A DNA stretch of 64,000 nt from Amphiura filiformis (GCF_039555335.1 NC_092628.1:65799292-65863291), one strand, 5' to 3'; counted from the first letter of the stretch, positions 43,823 to 60,415 are shown. The notes: generated by a model not told the origin, from the letters alone. Numbers and translations: made by a program.

Positions 43823-44467
43823 GTTGTAAATTCTACCTCGGTAACTACAAAATTACAAATTTATAGTTTTCATGATGTTGTCTGCTGTGGAAATGGACGG
43901 ATAAGGACATTGTGACAACATGCCTGTTAGAATTTTGGTGAGATTCTGTGAATCAACCCATACAAAGATTATTGTGAAAGTATTTGTGTACATTTTCAAT
44001 GTGTACATTGGTAGATAATTTGCCAGAATCATTCATTGCAAGAATTCATTTACAAGATTAATACTTGTGAGGATTTGATTAATTCTGTTATTACTTACAT
44101 AATTGAAATCAGTATACCGCAATGTAATTCTTTTTTATTTTGTTATAATATTAACTTGTGCTTTTAAAACTTATGCCTAGCAGACAAAGGGCAATGCACA
44201 TACTGAAAAATGAAATGGTCGAATCCTGTTCCCTCCAATATATTGATAGACGAGTACTAGCCTTTGTTTATAAACACTGATATCAACTCATCTATATATA
44301 TTATAAATAGAGAGGTCGGCCTATCTGCTGTCTCCTAGCAGGACATCAGTCAATATGAGACATTAAATATTAAATGCGAGGATCCAGAGGATGCATGCCT
44401 GAGAAATATATAATACATAAGGAAATGGAGCTCAGACAAACTGGCATTATAATAAAGGAGAGACAAA

Positions 44468-44555
44468 ATCAGAACTGTTGGATTTAAACCAGCGCACACC
44501 CACGATTGCATGGCGTAGAACTCTATGACATGTAATTGTCGGTGCGCTCTGCTTG
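44468..44555 (-). repeat. tRNA-like segment (SINE-type)
   Basis: On minus, GGTTTAAATCC (44490-44480) is box B-like, downstream of a 60-bp region with tRNA-like spacing. It lacks a proper acceptor stem. Confidence 0.3.
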
Positions 44556-46423
44556 GTATGACACATGCATGGCAGGTTGGTTTTTGATATTTTGAATGGG
44601 TATGGTACAGGAATAGAATAAATCCAATAATGAATAGTGTGATGAAGTGATCACTTTACTTGGGCATAAAAAATATTGATTGGTGTAATAGGCCAAAATA
44701 ATTAGGCCAACTGATTGGCTTTTTTTTTTTTATTTCAGTCTTGTTTCTAATGGAATTTTTTTTTGGCTGTGTTCTAGGTTTAGGCTGTGTTCTATAAACG
44801 ATATGAAAAAAAAAAAACCGCCACAATTTCTGATTGCCCCCCCCCAAAGGACCCAACTGTATTTTTTCAAACAGCAGAAAGACAAAAACATCTTTCTTGG
44901 AAAAGAAATAAAATGGTGTGGGTCAGCATTACCAGTCAGGTTGTGCCAATCAAAACTGGTTTTTAATGCCTTATTATCCTATTTATAAAGCTGTGGATGA
45001 CATCCGTCATAAGCAAAATAAAACCACTTGGACACAGAATGACAATTTCAACACATTCTATTTATTTTACCAAAAGAAAAACAGATAAGACCAATGGTGC
45101 CTTCCATACATAAAGAGTTTCAATATTATATATATAATACAGCTGTTAATAAAGGTTGATAATGTACAATTTGTATACTACACAGTTAAACATGCAACAG
45201 AAGAAGGTATACAATTTTAAGACATTAAAAATGTTCAGAGAACATCAATAATACATTTTGAATGTAAAAATATTATTATAATACAGTTTTATGATTATTT
45301 TTGTTCCATGATACTGTTATTATTTTATTTGAAGAATAAGTGTTAAATTGATATCAAAATATGGTTTACCTTACAAGTGTTTTATAATAATGCAGAGGTA
45401 TTGTGATATTTTGTACAAAACTTGAAATTGTGAAAAATGTGTGCAGACGCATGAATGCTATCAATTTAGGGGATTAAACCAGAAAAGATGCAATCGGGGA
45501 CGCAATATTTGCATGTCACTCTTAGCATACCGTTTTGCCATCAGGCAAAATACATTGTTTGACTGTCTACGCTTGTGAAGGTTGTCTTTCATCCATAATC
45601 AAATATAAAATTAGATTCTTTAAACTATTCAACTGGACTCAAAATGTCCTTCACCCCTGCACCAAATTTTGAGAACAAGAAAAAAAAAGGATTTTTTTTT
45701 TGTGTGTCTTTCCTGTACCTACACTCATTTTTGAAAATCCAGAAAAGGGTTTTTACATTTTAAAGTATGATTTTAAAGATTTTTAAACCAGTCAGTTTGC
45801 ACTTCTAAATTGGTTAAAAAACATGAATGGAGTGAAGTAATATTGAAATACCCTTATTCACATCTTATTTAGACTTCATTAGTACATGGAAGTGTAGACT
45901 ATAAAAATTAAAATTTTCCAACTGCCCGCTCCTTCCCCAGAAAAGGTTCCTTGTATATTTGTAATGTAATGTCATTTTGCTGGCAATTATTCTATTCTAC
46001 TGCTGCCCCATACAATATGGCATATTTATTATATGGCCCTGAAAATTCAAAGCATTGAATGACCTATAAACTAAAAGCATGATCTTATTCAAGGCTTAAT
46101 CATGCCAATTGTATTTGAATATTGCACTCGCATCTCAGTAGATTTTGAGGTGGATTAATTTTTTTTAATTTTTGAGCAAAAAAGAAATGCAAAATCTGAT
46201 TAAATGTGAACATGTTACAGCATCTGCTTTAAGACCATCACTTTCTTCTTTAAACTTTATATTTAAAAAGCAAAACAGGGTAGTACAATTTTTGTTAATT
46301 TTTCTTGAAATCATATGTAAGGCTGAATGATTCCATATATTAATTAAACTTTCATAACTATACAAATAAAGAGACTGGCATGTTTTATTCTCTTTGATTT
46401 TGTAAATTCATTTGATTTGAAAC

Positions 46424-46593
46424 TATAGGTACATTAGGTAATGCTTGACTAAGTTGGAATTCTCGGTATGCTTGTAGCTCCGCGATAAAAACAAGCATGT
46501 ATAATGCGGTCCAGAAGCAGACACCCTTAAGTGCGCTACATGGACGCATGTTCGAGCTTAGCCAAGAATTTCCTAGTTTACCTATAATGGATA
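46424..46593. repeat. imperfect foldback
   Basis: CTATAGGTACATTAGG..CTAAG(T)TGGAATTC against its approximate complement ending ATTTCCTAGTTTACCTATAA. Confidence 0.55.
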
Positions 46594-47350
46594 CCTCAGG
46601 TCAGTAAATACGAGTAGAATTCATCTTTCCCCAGAGAAGTCCATTATCAGAGGACTACAGATGTGATGGACAAGATTGTAATGTAGTGAAATTATGCACC
46701 ATCTTGCCTTGTTATATAATTAGCTAGTCTGTAAATGACACAGTATGAAACTCTTTCAACATGGACTTCTTCAGAGAGACTGAATCCTACTCATCTCACC
46801 TGGTTTATTTGTGAATTAAAATGCACCAAACTGTTCACTACTGAAATGATGGTGCCTCTATGAAATAACAAAATGGGTTTAAAACATAAGATACTTGATA
46901 CCAGAGATCTAATTTGCACATACACGATTAAAAACAGCAACAATTGAAAGGCAAAACACTGATTATCATTTTTGAATGTGACAACAAGTTTGTATTCATG
47001 ACTTCTTATTTTGGGAAAGTATGCTTGTAATGTACAAGTACATGTTCGAAAAACCATTGGTCTACGTGCAATATCATAAGGGGAATACAGTAAGACAGGT
47101 AATCATGTTGAATTCTGCAACCTAAAGCTTGTTACAAATGACATTCCAGCTGATTATTACTGAAATTTCCCATGTTCAATTTGATCACAATGTGCAGGAG
47201 TTGGATCAGATATTCAAAATATCCTCTTCTATCATTTATTGATATTTTTGCATCCAATGGACATGACATCAGTTACTTTGTATTAAACCTAACACCCAAC
47301 CCTGCTTTTTGCTAAAGAAAAAGGAGATAAGATGAAGAAAGAAGTCACTT

Positions 47351-47426
47351 GGCAGGCTCGGGATTCAAACCTTAGACCCCCCCGCATGCCAAGCACACGA
47401 CCGGTAGCCACACAGCTAATGCTGCC
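47351..47426 (-). repeat. tRNA-derived sequence / tRNA pseudogene
   Basis: On minus it begins GGCAGCATTAGCTGTGTGGC (box A-like TAGCTGTGTGGCTACCGG), continues to GGTTTGAATCC (box B) and ends GCCTGCC, about 76 nt. The ends pair partly (GGCAG / CTGCC), but the anticodon loop lacks U33, so a working tRNA is unlikely. Confidence 0.5.
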
Positions 47427-49129
47427 CCGGGCAGTAAGCATATAACACTTAGGGTGATTGCCTCATCGCAGACCCTAGGATTCACGCATGCACAGTGGTT
47501 TTCATTGTGGTATCTATGGGTGTTAGGGTTAATACATGTAACAAATGCCCATGAAATTCAAATTTGAGTGGAAACTCTGTTAGTAACATTTAATCCCATC
47601 CACCAATTCCTTGTACAGAAAGGTTTACAGAATTCATTGGATTATCTGACTTATCTACTGATTTTAGTTCCATATGCAAAAGGCACTGATTGTAAATGAC
47701 ACAACAAAATAACTGTCCTACTGCTATTATCCTAAAACAGATATTTAACATTTCAAATCTTGTAATTCTTGATACAGGGTCTGGAAAAGGGTTTCAAAAA
47801 TCTTGTATTGTAACTATATACTTTCAGTGACAAAAATATACATGTTGAACAAAATGATGGCCAAGATGTATTCAATTTGACTGTACCTTTTTGTTTACGA
47901 AAATTGAAAGGGACATTATATTCACAACATATCTATCACAATGGGTAAAGATATTTAAAAAGTGTACTATATTTATTGGAGTCGAGTGTCTTCATGGACT
48001 AAGTCTCCGTCTGTTGCTGCAAATATCACATAAACAGAGTTGTAGCAATCAGTACATTTTCACTTGATTAGGACCTTACTTAATAATGATTATACATTGT
48101 ATGTCAGCAATTAACTAAAAAGATAAGTAGGCCTATGATATCAATATTCAAGTAGACAGATAAATAATATGGAATAAGAACAATTACAATTCCAAACAGT
48201 GATGTTTATTGCTCGGTGATGGGAATTGGATGAAAAACAATACAAGAACTAAAAGAATGACCTCAGAAGACCATGCAAATTGTGGCACTTATTGCTGCTA
48301 ATATCCACTCGGTTTTAGTCTGTGATGATAAAAAGGTCTCTATTTTGTGAATACACATTATTTCAGAAGATAGACTACAACTATTTCAGCAGTGGTTGTA
48401 ACAAAATAAATAGAAACAGAATACTGAGAAGCAAAATTGGGAATAAATGGATAGGGAATAAAGCTTACATTTGAAACAATTTCAGCAGGATAGTTGATTT
48501 TTTCACAGACAAAATTTCTTGTATAGGCGTAACCAAGCATTTGGTGCTCAATTAGACAATAACATCTAGTAAAATCACAAAATTAAACCAAATTTCTGAT
48601 AGGAATTGAAATATTTACCAAATATAAGTACCAAATATTTGATTGAATCTGTACAACAACTCTTTTTTGGATGTAATTTTTGGTCTTATCATACACACAT
48701 AACATGCTCAATCTGAGGCTATTGACGGACGTGTTGATACTACGCTTTATTCCGTACAGTATGTGTATTGTTATAGAGGGCCATCTACTATGGGCTGTCT
48801 GCATTGTAATGTACAAAAAGTAGCCTGGGTTCGGAACTGTAACCTCAGATCGTGCACTGTTTACATACACAACAGATAAACCACAGATGGGCTTCCTCAA
48901 CAATAATAACAATTTAGGTGTTAATGTTAAGCAAAATGCTTTATATGTCTAACAAACTCATATTTGTTCACTTTAACAAACCTGTCCAAATTAGTATAAT
49001 ACACTGAAAATGCACTCAAAATTTTTAGTTATGGCACATGATATATGTTCATACCCGCCATAAAGATTAACGTAATGACACACATGGGTTCCTTTACCTT
49101 ATGGTAAACTTCACATACAGATAAAGGGC

Positions 49130-49258
49130 TTCTCTAAAAATCCTGACAAGAATTTGCCAATGGGATTTTTACTGGAGAGTATTTCAAGATTGTGCCTAAA
49201 ATGCAAGTTATGTCATGGGAGCCCATCTGCGCGTCATTAGGCTAGTCTTTATGGTATT
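49130..49258. repeat. second copy of the dispersed repeat at 7608-7705
   Basis: Shares the order TTTTA..GGGA..TTGTGCCTAAAAT..GTCATGGGAGCCCAT..TTAGGC with the insertion at 7.6 kb, in the same orientation. Diverged, family unknown. Confidence 0.45.
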
Positions 49259-50708
49259 CATGTTGCAGAATACTATGTAATGTAACAGAATTTGTACACT
49301 TCTAATGCGGTAGTAATGCCCAATCAAGATTTAGCAACAAAGGCCCCATTTTACATGGTTGCATTACAAACCTTCCATGCAGCCATTAGCAATGGTTTCT
49401 ACCTATCAGTGTTTGAAATGAAAGCTTATGATTTATCCTACAAATAAAACCACCTTGCACACACGTGCAAAAGTAGTACCATCCTCACCCTGTGGTTTGA
49501 AGAAGTTTCATACAACTAGTTATGACGAGAGGGCAATGTGTTATCAGTTGCTGGTAGCAAGCTGCCACTGCTGGTGGTTGCAATTGAGACAATGCAACAG
49601 AGAACTCCCAAACTGATAGCATCTGGTTGGTATAACATCATTATTAAACCTACAAGTCTACACTTGCAACCAGGATAATAGTTCAGCACTGACTGACACT
49701 CGCACTCTGTTTATCGGGTAAAAGAACAGAGTCGCACCAGGATCACATGATGCTGTGTGGTTTGCTTAGCAAATGAGGTGTCAATGTTACATAGCTTTTC
49801 ATGACATGATTCAATCAACCAATCAGAATCTTAATTCTGTGCTTACTCTGTGTATTCGATTAAGTTCAGAGGCAAAAAAGTGCTCAACTTTTCTGCTGCC
49901 TAATGTAGCTCCCAGCCCCCCACTCAACATATAAGTTGGCTATAATGTTCGACGGTTAAAGGATTGATCATAGTTTGGAGCTGTCAGACTTTGAGAGCAT
50001 TCTTTGAGTTTGAAGTAAACAATCAGCCGATTTGATACTATGTCCGTAACTTTCTGTAAGTGTTATTGAAAAGAGGTTTTTGAAATTCTAGTCATTGTAA
50101 ACCACAAGCGTTTTTTTATGCTGAATATTGTCCTTGATTTTGCATGAAAAGGAGGGGCACGGTTACCCATTTTTATGTTGATTTATTGGTCTGATTCACT
50201 ACTCAGGTGAGGTGTACATGTCTCCATGAAGCAATGACCCTCTTAATATAAACAAAATTCAATAATAACAATAAAATAATTGGTTAGACCAATTGCACCA
50301 CACTAACTCTTTTTTACTTGTGCTAGTTGGCAAATTAACTTATAAAAAATATTTCATTTACAACATAAAATATTAACATAGTACATATTGCAAGACACTT
50401 ATTCTTAAAAAGGTGATGATAAATAAGAACAGAGTAGATACACCTGTTGGTTAAACATCCAATAAGATACTGATTTCAAATGATTATGAGGGTCATTATG
50501 TACTCCTAGTCACCCCTCCCACCCCTGTTCTCTGCAGAACAACTGGAGAACATTTATTATGCATGTGGTGCTCCCTCATTTGCCACTAAAAATTTATGAA
50601 CATGTCAACAGTATTTTTAGGAATTAAATAATTTTCTTGACGTTAGGTTTAGAAAATAAACCCTGGCCATTCATTCAATATAAATTATGTTACATGCACT
50701 TTTCACTA

Positions 50709-50883
50709 CTCCTATACTTTGTTTGGCTTGTAATTGGCAAAAATTATTGTTTCGTCAGTATGCGCATCAATAAAGTCCCAACGTATGCTTGAGTAAATTC
50801 ACATCCGCGCGTACACCAGTCACGCATTGCGCAAAGCCCCGCAAAGCCCATCTTCGCCAATTATACGCCAAACAAAATATAAG
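50709..50883. mobile_element. 175-bp TIR element
   Basis: ATACTTTGTTTGGCTTGTAA..TTGGC against GCCAATTATACGCCAAACAA..AATAT. CpG-containing interior (GCGCATCAA, CCGCGCGTAC). No clear duplication. Confidence 0.65.
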
Positions 50884-51637
50884 TGTGTTTTACCAGGTGT
50901 TTATATTCATGAAATTGGTTAATCACTTGGCCTCATTTAGGAGGTAAAATATTGATAATCCTTTCCCCTACTTAATGTTTGCCCACACCATCCTTATTGC
51001 AAACATATATTTAACTAATGGCAGGCAAAAACTTGATCGTATATATAGTAGCATAAGAGAAAGCATGTTTTAACTTGAGAAGAGAAAGCAAAGTAGTTAA
51101 AAGCAGCTTATAACCACAATAATTATGTCATTGTACTGTTGACCAATAGACACATGTCGTGGATATGATATTATTACCAAAAGATACTGTTTGTTAATTC
51201 AAAAATAAAATCACCCTCTAGCATGTCTAGGAGAAGCATCAGGAATTAGGAGGTAACTTTAAAAACATAAAAACACTGTAAAACAAAATACACTTTAAAT
51301 AGTTAAAAAACACCCTGTATTGTGACAGATAAAAGGGGCCATTATATCACACATGAAGAGGATTGTTACTTACATAAAATTGACACTATTCAAAGCTGCA
51401 TTGAAACCTCTATTGCAATGGGTTTGACTTTCTCTAGCTCAAAATATGAAGTGACTTTGCTATATAGATACATAAAAGAAAATTGCATGTATAATAGTTA
51501 CCTTGTTTTTAAGGCTTATACAACAACACCAGAAACTGTCACCACATCATTGTACCAAGATTCGGTAGCGCTTACAATTAGGTAGCTGAGTTGAACCAAT
51601 CTATTAATAGTTGCCATCAAAGATAATTTGAGTAAAT

Positions 51638-51726
51638 CATCAGGTGTATCACATAGTGATGGATGTGTAAATTGGGTGTATCACATAGTGACAGATGTGA
51701 GTATAGGGTGTATCACATAGTGACAT
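51638..51726 (+). repeat. three tandem GGTGTATCACATAGTGA units
   Basis: Units near 51641, 51677 and 51708, separated by 14-19 bp of TGGATGTG/CAGATGTG spacers. Minisatellite. Confidence 0.75.
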
Positions 51727-52953
51727 GCCAATTACAAATCTATCAAGAAATGAACACCGGGAAAACAATAGGTGAACTGTATTAGATTATTAACTTGTCA
51801 ATTTATGTTCAGCATTAAGACATTTGACAGTTATTTCAAAAATATTAAAATGTTGTAAATCATACTCCTCACATATGTATGCCCAAGTTCTACATCATTA
51901 ATTATGTGAAAAGGGTATTTTATGATATTTGAACATACATCACTCTATCCACCTAATTGTTCATATCCCTCAGTATGTACATGTAATACACCTGATGAAA
52001 TGATTAGGAACTAAGCAAAAATGATAGCTTAAATTTCATCATTTGAGCCAAGTAAAATGTCTAAATGCTTGAGTGAATGGTCATGCAGCTGACCACATTT
52101 CTGGGTACTGTTTTGTAAACAGCTGACGTTTCATGTGATTTGAGGCACCCAGTTTGAATTTCTACAAAATATAAAAAGAAGTACCAACATCATGATACTA
52201 ATAACAAACTTATCAGTAGATAATGACATCTGTATGGGGTAAACAGTACAAGATGGCTATGACCAATATCTCATTATGTATACAATATACCCAACCAGAC
52301 ATACCCATGAGTTAATGGTGATAGGGCATTAAGAGGAAACAGGCAACTTCTATGAAATACTAAACTACGCTTTTCTTTAACCATTTTGCCATATCAGAAA
52401 TGTCCACATCTCATTGTACTATCAAAAGGGCATTGTGACGAGAATTATTTGCTCACCATTTGTCAACCATGCCCTATTTGAATCAATTTTCATCAGGTAT
52501 TAGTAATTTCAGTGTCTTATGACGGATAAATCTGAATGTTAAGTCTGATGAAGTCTTTTGCTGCTTTAAATTGTATGTAAGGTAGTGACACCACAGTATG
52601 TAGTTGCTATGATTACATAGACGTCAACATTGAATGATTGCATATTTCTGATATGGCGAAAACTGGCTGATGATATCTGCATCCAGTAGAACTTTCAGTC
52701 AATTCATGTGCATATCCTTGACTAATCTCAACATGTATCAAGGCAAATCTGTCTTACCAAGTAAAATTGCAGTATGTGCAAATATATTACAAAATAGATA
52801 CTGCCTCTTTACTTGCCAGACAGGTGTATTCAAGCAGTCTGCCCTCCCTTCAATACAGTATCTACAAATAAATAACATAGCAGATAATGTGTGTTATTTG
52901 AAAGGAATCTACTTTTAAAACAGTCAATGTAAGATGCAGTATCTGCTGTACAT

Positions 52954-53412
52954 TAGTGGCATAGCCCCCCTCATTATGAACAGTACTGTCAGTACATCTT
53001 AGGCTGGCGGTAAAGTCAGGAAAAAATTGGGGTCAACAATTTTGTGTGCACTGCTTGTGCATGGTGCAGAAACAAAAATTTCATCCAGATTATCTTGACC
53101 ATACTTGCACCTAATCGAAATATCTTTTTAAATTATGTGTTCTTATCCATGCTCTACAAAACACTGTAAAATGTCTCGTCATGACTGTTTCATCTGGCAC
53201 TTCAAACATCTTGAAAGATAATTCTGTTTTTGAAAAATATTGAATGACATTTTTTGATCCTTTAATTATCTTGAGGAGTGGATATGTTGGCCCAATCTGC
53301 CTGTTTATGTTGGCTATGTTGGCACATGAATTAATAGTATATAAATGTGTGTGACAAAAAATATTAATAAGTTTGTGCCCCCTCCGGTTCCAAAAACCTG
53401 GCTACACCACTG
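52954..53412. mobile_element. 459-bp hAT-like element with 8-bp target duplication
   Basis: TAGTGGCATAGCC at left, GGCTACACCACTG at right, and CTGTACAT on both sides (52946-52953, 53413-53420). No ORF. (C/T)AGTGG(C/T)GTAGCC ends are common for hAT relatives. Confidence 0.85.
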
Positions 53413-54257
53413 CTGTACATATTATACATTTACTGACCTAGGGAGGGCTGAAGTAATGTGACAGATTCCATCTATAGAGCCATGGCCAATCATCTGTCAG
53501 CTTTGTTCCAGTAATAACACACATTTTCAGGATGATACATACTTTATAGTCTCTAATAGATGCTTTGGGAGTATTGCACTTTCCCAAAAGAGGGTATGAT
53601 TTGGAAGCATTAATCTCATCAAAAACCATTATTTAATCTGCTTTGATAAGAATATTTGGGCTACTCAGTCATCACAAAATTCACTTAATTTATGTGGTAT
53701 TATTTTCAGCATTTTATCAATATTTTAATTTTAAAGAATTGGTAGGGGGTATTTATTAGAAGGAGCATTTATTAGAGACAACACGGTATGTCAGACTTTC
53801 CTGGCAAATGTGTTAAACTTCCCTGATGATATGAGAGCTTTCCTGTTTATAGATGTCCTGATAGTATACATTTAACCATCACATGCTTGTTGCAGTCTCG
53901 TTGAAGGATAGGCTACTCTTCCGACAGTGACATTCATTTGTAAGCTACATCTCCTGCACATATGCACATTCAGAATTCCTTGCAGACACACGAGTAAGCT
54001 TGCAATGACACACTGAATACCTGACGGTTATGGTCCTCTACACAAGCACCAAACATATGGTAATAACAGATATATTGTATAAGTCTTCATAGGCATCCGA
54101 TTACAGTTTTGTAAAAAGTTTCGTTTCGTGTAGAAACAGTATTCACGTAACATAATCTGTACATAGCATCAATATCTTCAACATAATTATTGGTATCATT
54201 TCACATGTGAAATGGATGATATAAATTATTCTAATATTGTCAATAGTTTTTGTACAA

Positions 54258-56378
<2,121 letters not shown>

Positions 56379-56589
56379 TTAGTATTTTAAGTTTATAATT
56401 CTCTAAAATCACTACTACTAATCATTTTGTTAAATAGCTAATGGGCATGTCATGGTAAGCATGCCGGTGTGTGTGTTTGTGTGTGTTGATGTTTGCTGCC
56501 AAACAAGGACACATGCCTTTATTTTGTATACCTGCAATAAAATGGACTGCGGGTAATATAAAGATGCATTTGGCTGGTGCTATGTTTCA

Positions 56590-56800
56590 ATAACACCAAA
56601 TGGTTATTAGACGAAATGGCTATTAGAAGATATTAAAAAGTGCTTATTGGATGATATGTTTGATAGACGAAATGGTAATTGGACAAAATTATATTATACT
56701 CAATAGACATTGGACTAGATGATTATTAGACAAAGTGGTTTCTAGCATTTCTGGTAACAGACCAAATTACACCATATGATAATTAGACGAAATGGCAGTA
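56590..56800 (+). repeat. degenerate minisatellite (ATTAGACGAAATGG type)
   Basis: About eight diverged versions of (T)ATTAGACGAAATGG(C/T)(A/T) over 200 bp, e.g. near 56607, 56670 and 56778. Non-coding. Confidence 0.6.
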
Positions 56801-58291
56801 AACCATGTGGCAAAACCATGTGGTAAGAAACCATTGAGATGCCAATAATAATATAAGACATAATTCAATCAGCTAATTGTACTTTGCTTCTATATTTACA
56901 CTTCCGTTCACCACATTGGGAAAAATGCAAAATAATTGTGACAGGTACGATACTGCATTAACACAGGCATGCATTCATTGCTGGGTTCATTTCAATCTCT
57001 TGGGATTACTAGCTATGTCATTTACCAAAGTGTTACACAGTGGAAATTGACAATGCAGTAAACAGGTTGTCAGTCCCAGAAATGTTCTTGGCACGTGCAA
57101 CTAAAAACTCAGCTTAACCGCTAATGTAGATTAGTTATCCACTGAATTTAAGGTAGCCAAAAACAAGTTATAACAAGTGATGGAGCCAAGGTTTCACTAT
57201 AAATGTTAATGTTTTCCTTAACTGTGGTGATACATTAGTGTAATATACTGTATGACCCATCCTCTGCAGGACAGAAGAACATGATACATTGTTGTGTTGG
57301 ATGGACCTGATGGTCACTGTGTAGCTGCCTTCTACACAGTCAAAATGAGCATCTACCAATTTTTTATGTTCATTAACAAATAAGCCTCTATGGATGACAT
57401 CAGGATTTATTACAATTGGAAGTGATGCCCTAAGAAACACATTTTGCATGTGTAGAACACTGACTGATGAAGTACCCATGTATAGATGAAGTTGTGTGTG
57501 GTGTCTATCCGCTGACAACTGCAGCTGAAGGCAACCTTTTGATCTCAAGCATGGCAGCTGATGATTTGTTTATAAACACTACCGTTACTTCATCTGTAGA
57601 GGCGCGGATCTTCCATGAATAGGCACTGACCTCATGTGTAAATATCACATGTCTAATTGTTTAGCATTGTAAAAAACAATTTCAACATATTTTATGGTAC
57701 AAAGGGAGCATCAGCCCCTCCCTCCCTGTAAAACTTGGACCAGCCAAAATTTGTGCATGCTACGGAACCTGAAAATAAGATCATGTGCGAATCACAAATT
57801 TGATAGACATTTGGGAGCTGCCATGAGGTGCTAATGGGCACTAACAGCACATCACCAGCACTAGCGTACTATGCCATCAGCAAAGTGTATCATGCGTATT
57901 GTGCATTCTTGTGCGCCGTACGTGACTGGTAGTCCCGGGATACGCGACAACAGGGTCAATAGCCGCTTCCACACAGTAACGTACATCTGAACTGCTGTCA
58001 GGGCCTTGATTACATGCTTAGAGGTTTACATCAAGTAGTGGTAGACTACAATGTCCAATGTCCTGGATCAGAACTCAAGAGTGTATCTTGAACATAATTT
58101 CTATACATACAAGAATCTTCTACAGCCTCAATTAACACAAAGCAGCCATTTGTTCCTAAGATTTTGTACCATCAAGCCAATGGGTTTATATGTCTCCTTG
58201 TTGACGTCATTTGTAAATAGACACAAAACAGTCTCCATAAAGCTCAAAATAAGTCCAGAGAATTTATTGACATTGTTGGCAAACATGATAG

Positions 58292-58571
58292 AAATGTTAA
58301 TGTCACATTTGTGACATAATCAGGTCCATGGAGGCCAAAGGAGGCATTTTTGGAAATTGAGTTACTATAATTCATTACCTTACAAACATTAGGTATCACA
58401 TACTGAAAACACCAAAGGTCTAGCATACTTGGTTCTAAAGTTATGAAGTTTTGTGACATCTATTTTCTTATGTATTTTATTGTTTTGTTTACTCCATATT
58501 TTTGCCTTTATATCTGTTTCAAATTTGCTGCCTTTGGCCTCCATGGACCAGACTGTGTCACATTTTAACAT
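58292..58571. repeat. foldback with GGTCCATGGAGGCCAAAGG arms
   Basis: AATGTTAATGTCAC..GGTCCATGGAGGCCAAAGG (58292-58341) against CCTTTGGCCTCCATGGACC..AACATT (58528-58570). A related TTTGGTCCCCATGGACC lies at 12303. Confidence 0.7.
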
Positions 58572-60183
58572 TTATATCATACTTCTAGATACTATTAAAT
58601 CTCCTCATGATGTGTTTACTTCAGTACTTGTTCTAGAAATTGACAAAAATGATAACCACAAAACCTATACAGTGACAGAAACATAATATTATCCATTTAC
58701 AGTTTTACAACCAAAGGATCCGAAGAAAAAACCTTTACAATATCACTTTCCAAATTAAATTTTCTAAATTAAAAAGTTTTCTATTATGAAAGGTAATATT
58801 GAAAAAAGGGGAAAATAGAGAGTTACTTAACAAAACGCCACTGGTCAAAATATTATCCATTAGGTTTCAAACGAAAATAAATTTTTCCTATCCACAATTC
58901 TTAAAGGAACAATTGCATAGAGCAGATAAAATTCTAACATTATTTTTGCAGCAGTATGTTTACTATAAGTTGACCAGCCAGAGTATATAGCACTTATTTC
59001 TTATTGCTTTGGGAATGCTTTGAGGCCAAATATGGCATTATCTCTTGTATCTTTACCTTCCATATAGTAGATATGTCAGTGTTCTAGAAATATTCAGAGC
59101 TACGGTACATTTGTGAAAATTAAATTTGATTATTGTAAGATATTTAAATTTATTGGTTTATGACACACGATTGGAGCAGACAAATAAAGAAGGAGATAAG
59201 CAAACAGAAGTTACGTTACTTAAGTTACATGAAAACAAAACCATAATTGAAACTTACACAAAAATTGATTCAAACAAAGATTTTTTTAAAGAAATTTCTT
59301 CACAATATGAGAAAAATGTATGAACTATACAATTACCTCAGCATGTCAATTTGAATGATGTGATCTCTATAATCCAAAGTCAATTCCTTTTAAATTGGAG
59401 CACTTGTAAGATGATATTAACCAATCAGTATAAAAGTTACATATTTAATAACGCATTTCCTTTTTATGAATTCTTCCTACCTCAATAACAACTGACCACA
59501 TAATATATTTGTTTTGAGATTTACCTACTGATTATACATCTATTTTTGACAATGCAATAAATATATGCAGCATACGGCAATATTTCTTGAGCTCACATTA
59601 GGCAGACGGATTTAGAGATAACATCGCATCAACTTTACATTTATGGATCTTTTTATTACTTATACTCCAATATTACTATCATCTAAGGCACAATATGGTC
59701 TTGTTTACGTGGAGAGGGGGCTATTTCAGAAGTGCACAGACCTCTGTCAGTTTCATCACAATATATGTCATTTCCTTTTACTATATGTAAGGAAGTTTTT
59801 CTTTGGAATTACTTAGTGATTTGAATACATCCAGATGGGCAAAAGCTCAATGGAAAATGTTCTTCTAATCTGAATTTGTACATATTTACACACAGTTGTG
59901 TAATGAATGGGGAGGGGTAAAGGGGGAAATGCCTCAGGAGTCCCTCTTGGGGTTACCAATTAACTTGTGGGCATTGCTAATGAGTTATAGTAATTGCTCA
60001 TTATTGATAATGAATTGCAGTAAAAAATACATGAAATTTATCAATAAATAAAATAATAGATTAAAAATCATTGGTGTAGCTCTATGAAACTTGTTCTTAT
60101 CATTTTTATCCATAATCTCTTATATTTGACTTGGAGCAACCACTTCTCAAACCTTGGATGCCAAACAGTGTAATCTAGTCCTA

Positions 60184-60415
60184 TGTAATCGGAACATCAC
60201 AAGAGACCCTTCCTATAATGAAATGTGAACAGGTTTTCCTATAAAGATGTCTCTGTACTAAAATAACATATGTGACAAAATTCCAAATCACTGAATGTCT
60301 CTTTAATGTTCTCCACATTGTGGCTTCATAATCTGCTCTTAAAGTTCAATACAACATAGTGAAAGTTCTTCAAGAGATGTAATCGGAACATCACGGGAGA
60401 CCCTTCCTATAAATA
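60184..60415 (+). repeat. direct repeat, 194 bp apart
   Basis: TGTAATCGGAACATCAC(AA/GG)GAGACCCTTCCTATAA occurs at about 60184 and 60378. Confidence 0.65.

Larger units (their letters stand above)
42219..54257. other. 12-kb gene-poor interval between convergent TRF and STK32
   Basis: It holds the TRF and STK32 3' UTRs (ends not determinable), several foldbacks and one hAT-like element (listed). Open frames here are short and have no recognisable domains. Long stretches (44.9-46.4, 47.5-49.1, 49.3-50.7, 50.9-52.9, 53.4-54.2 kb) show nothing definite. Confidence 0.55.

Noticed and set aside
47351-47426. Functional tRNA gene on minus
   Set aside because: Anticodon loop lacks the invariant U33 and arms pair poorly; called tRNA-derived instead.
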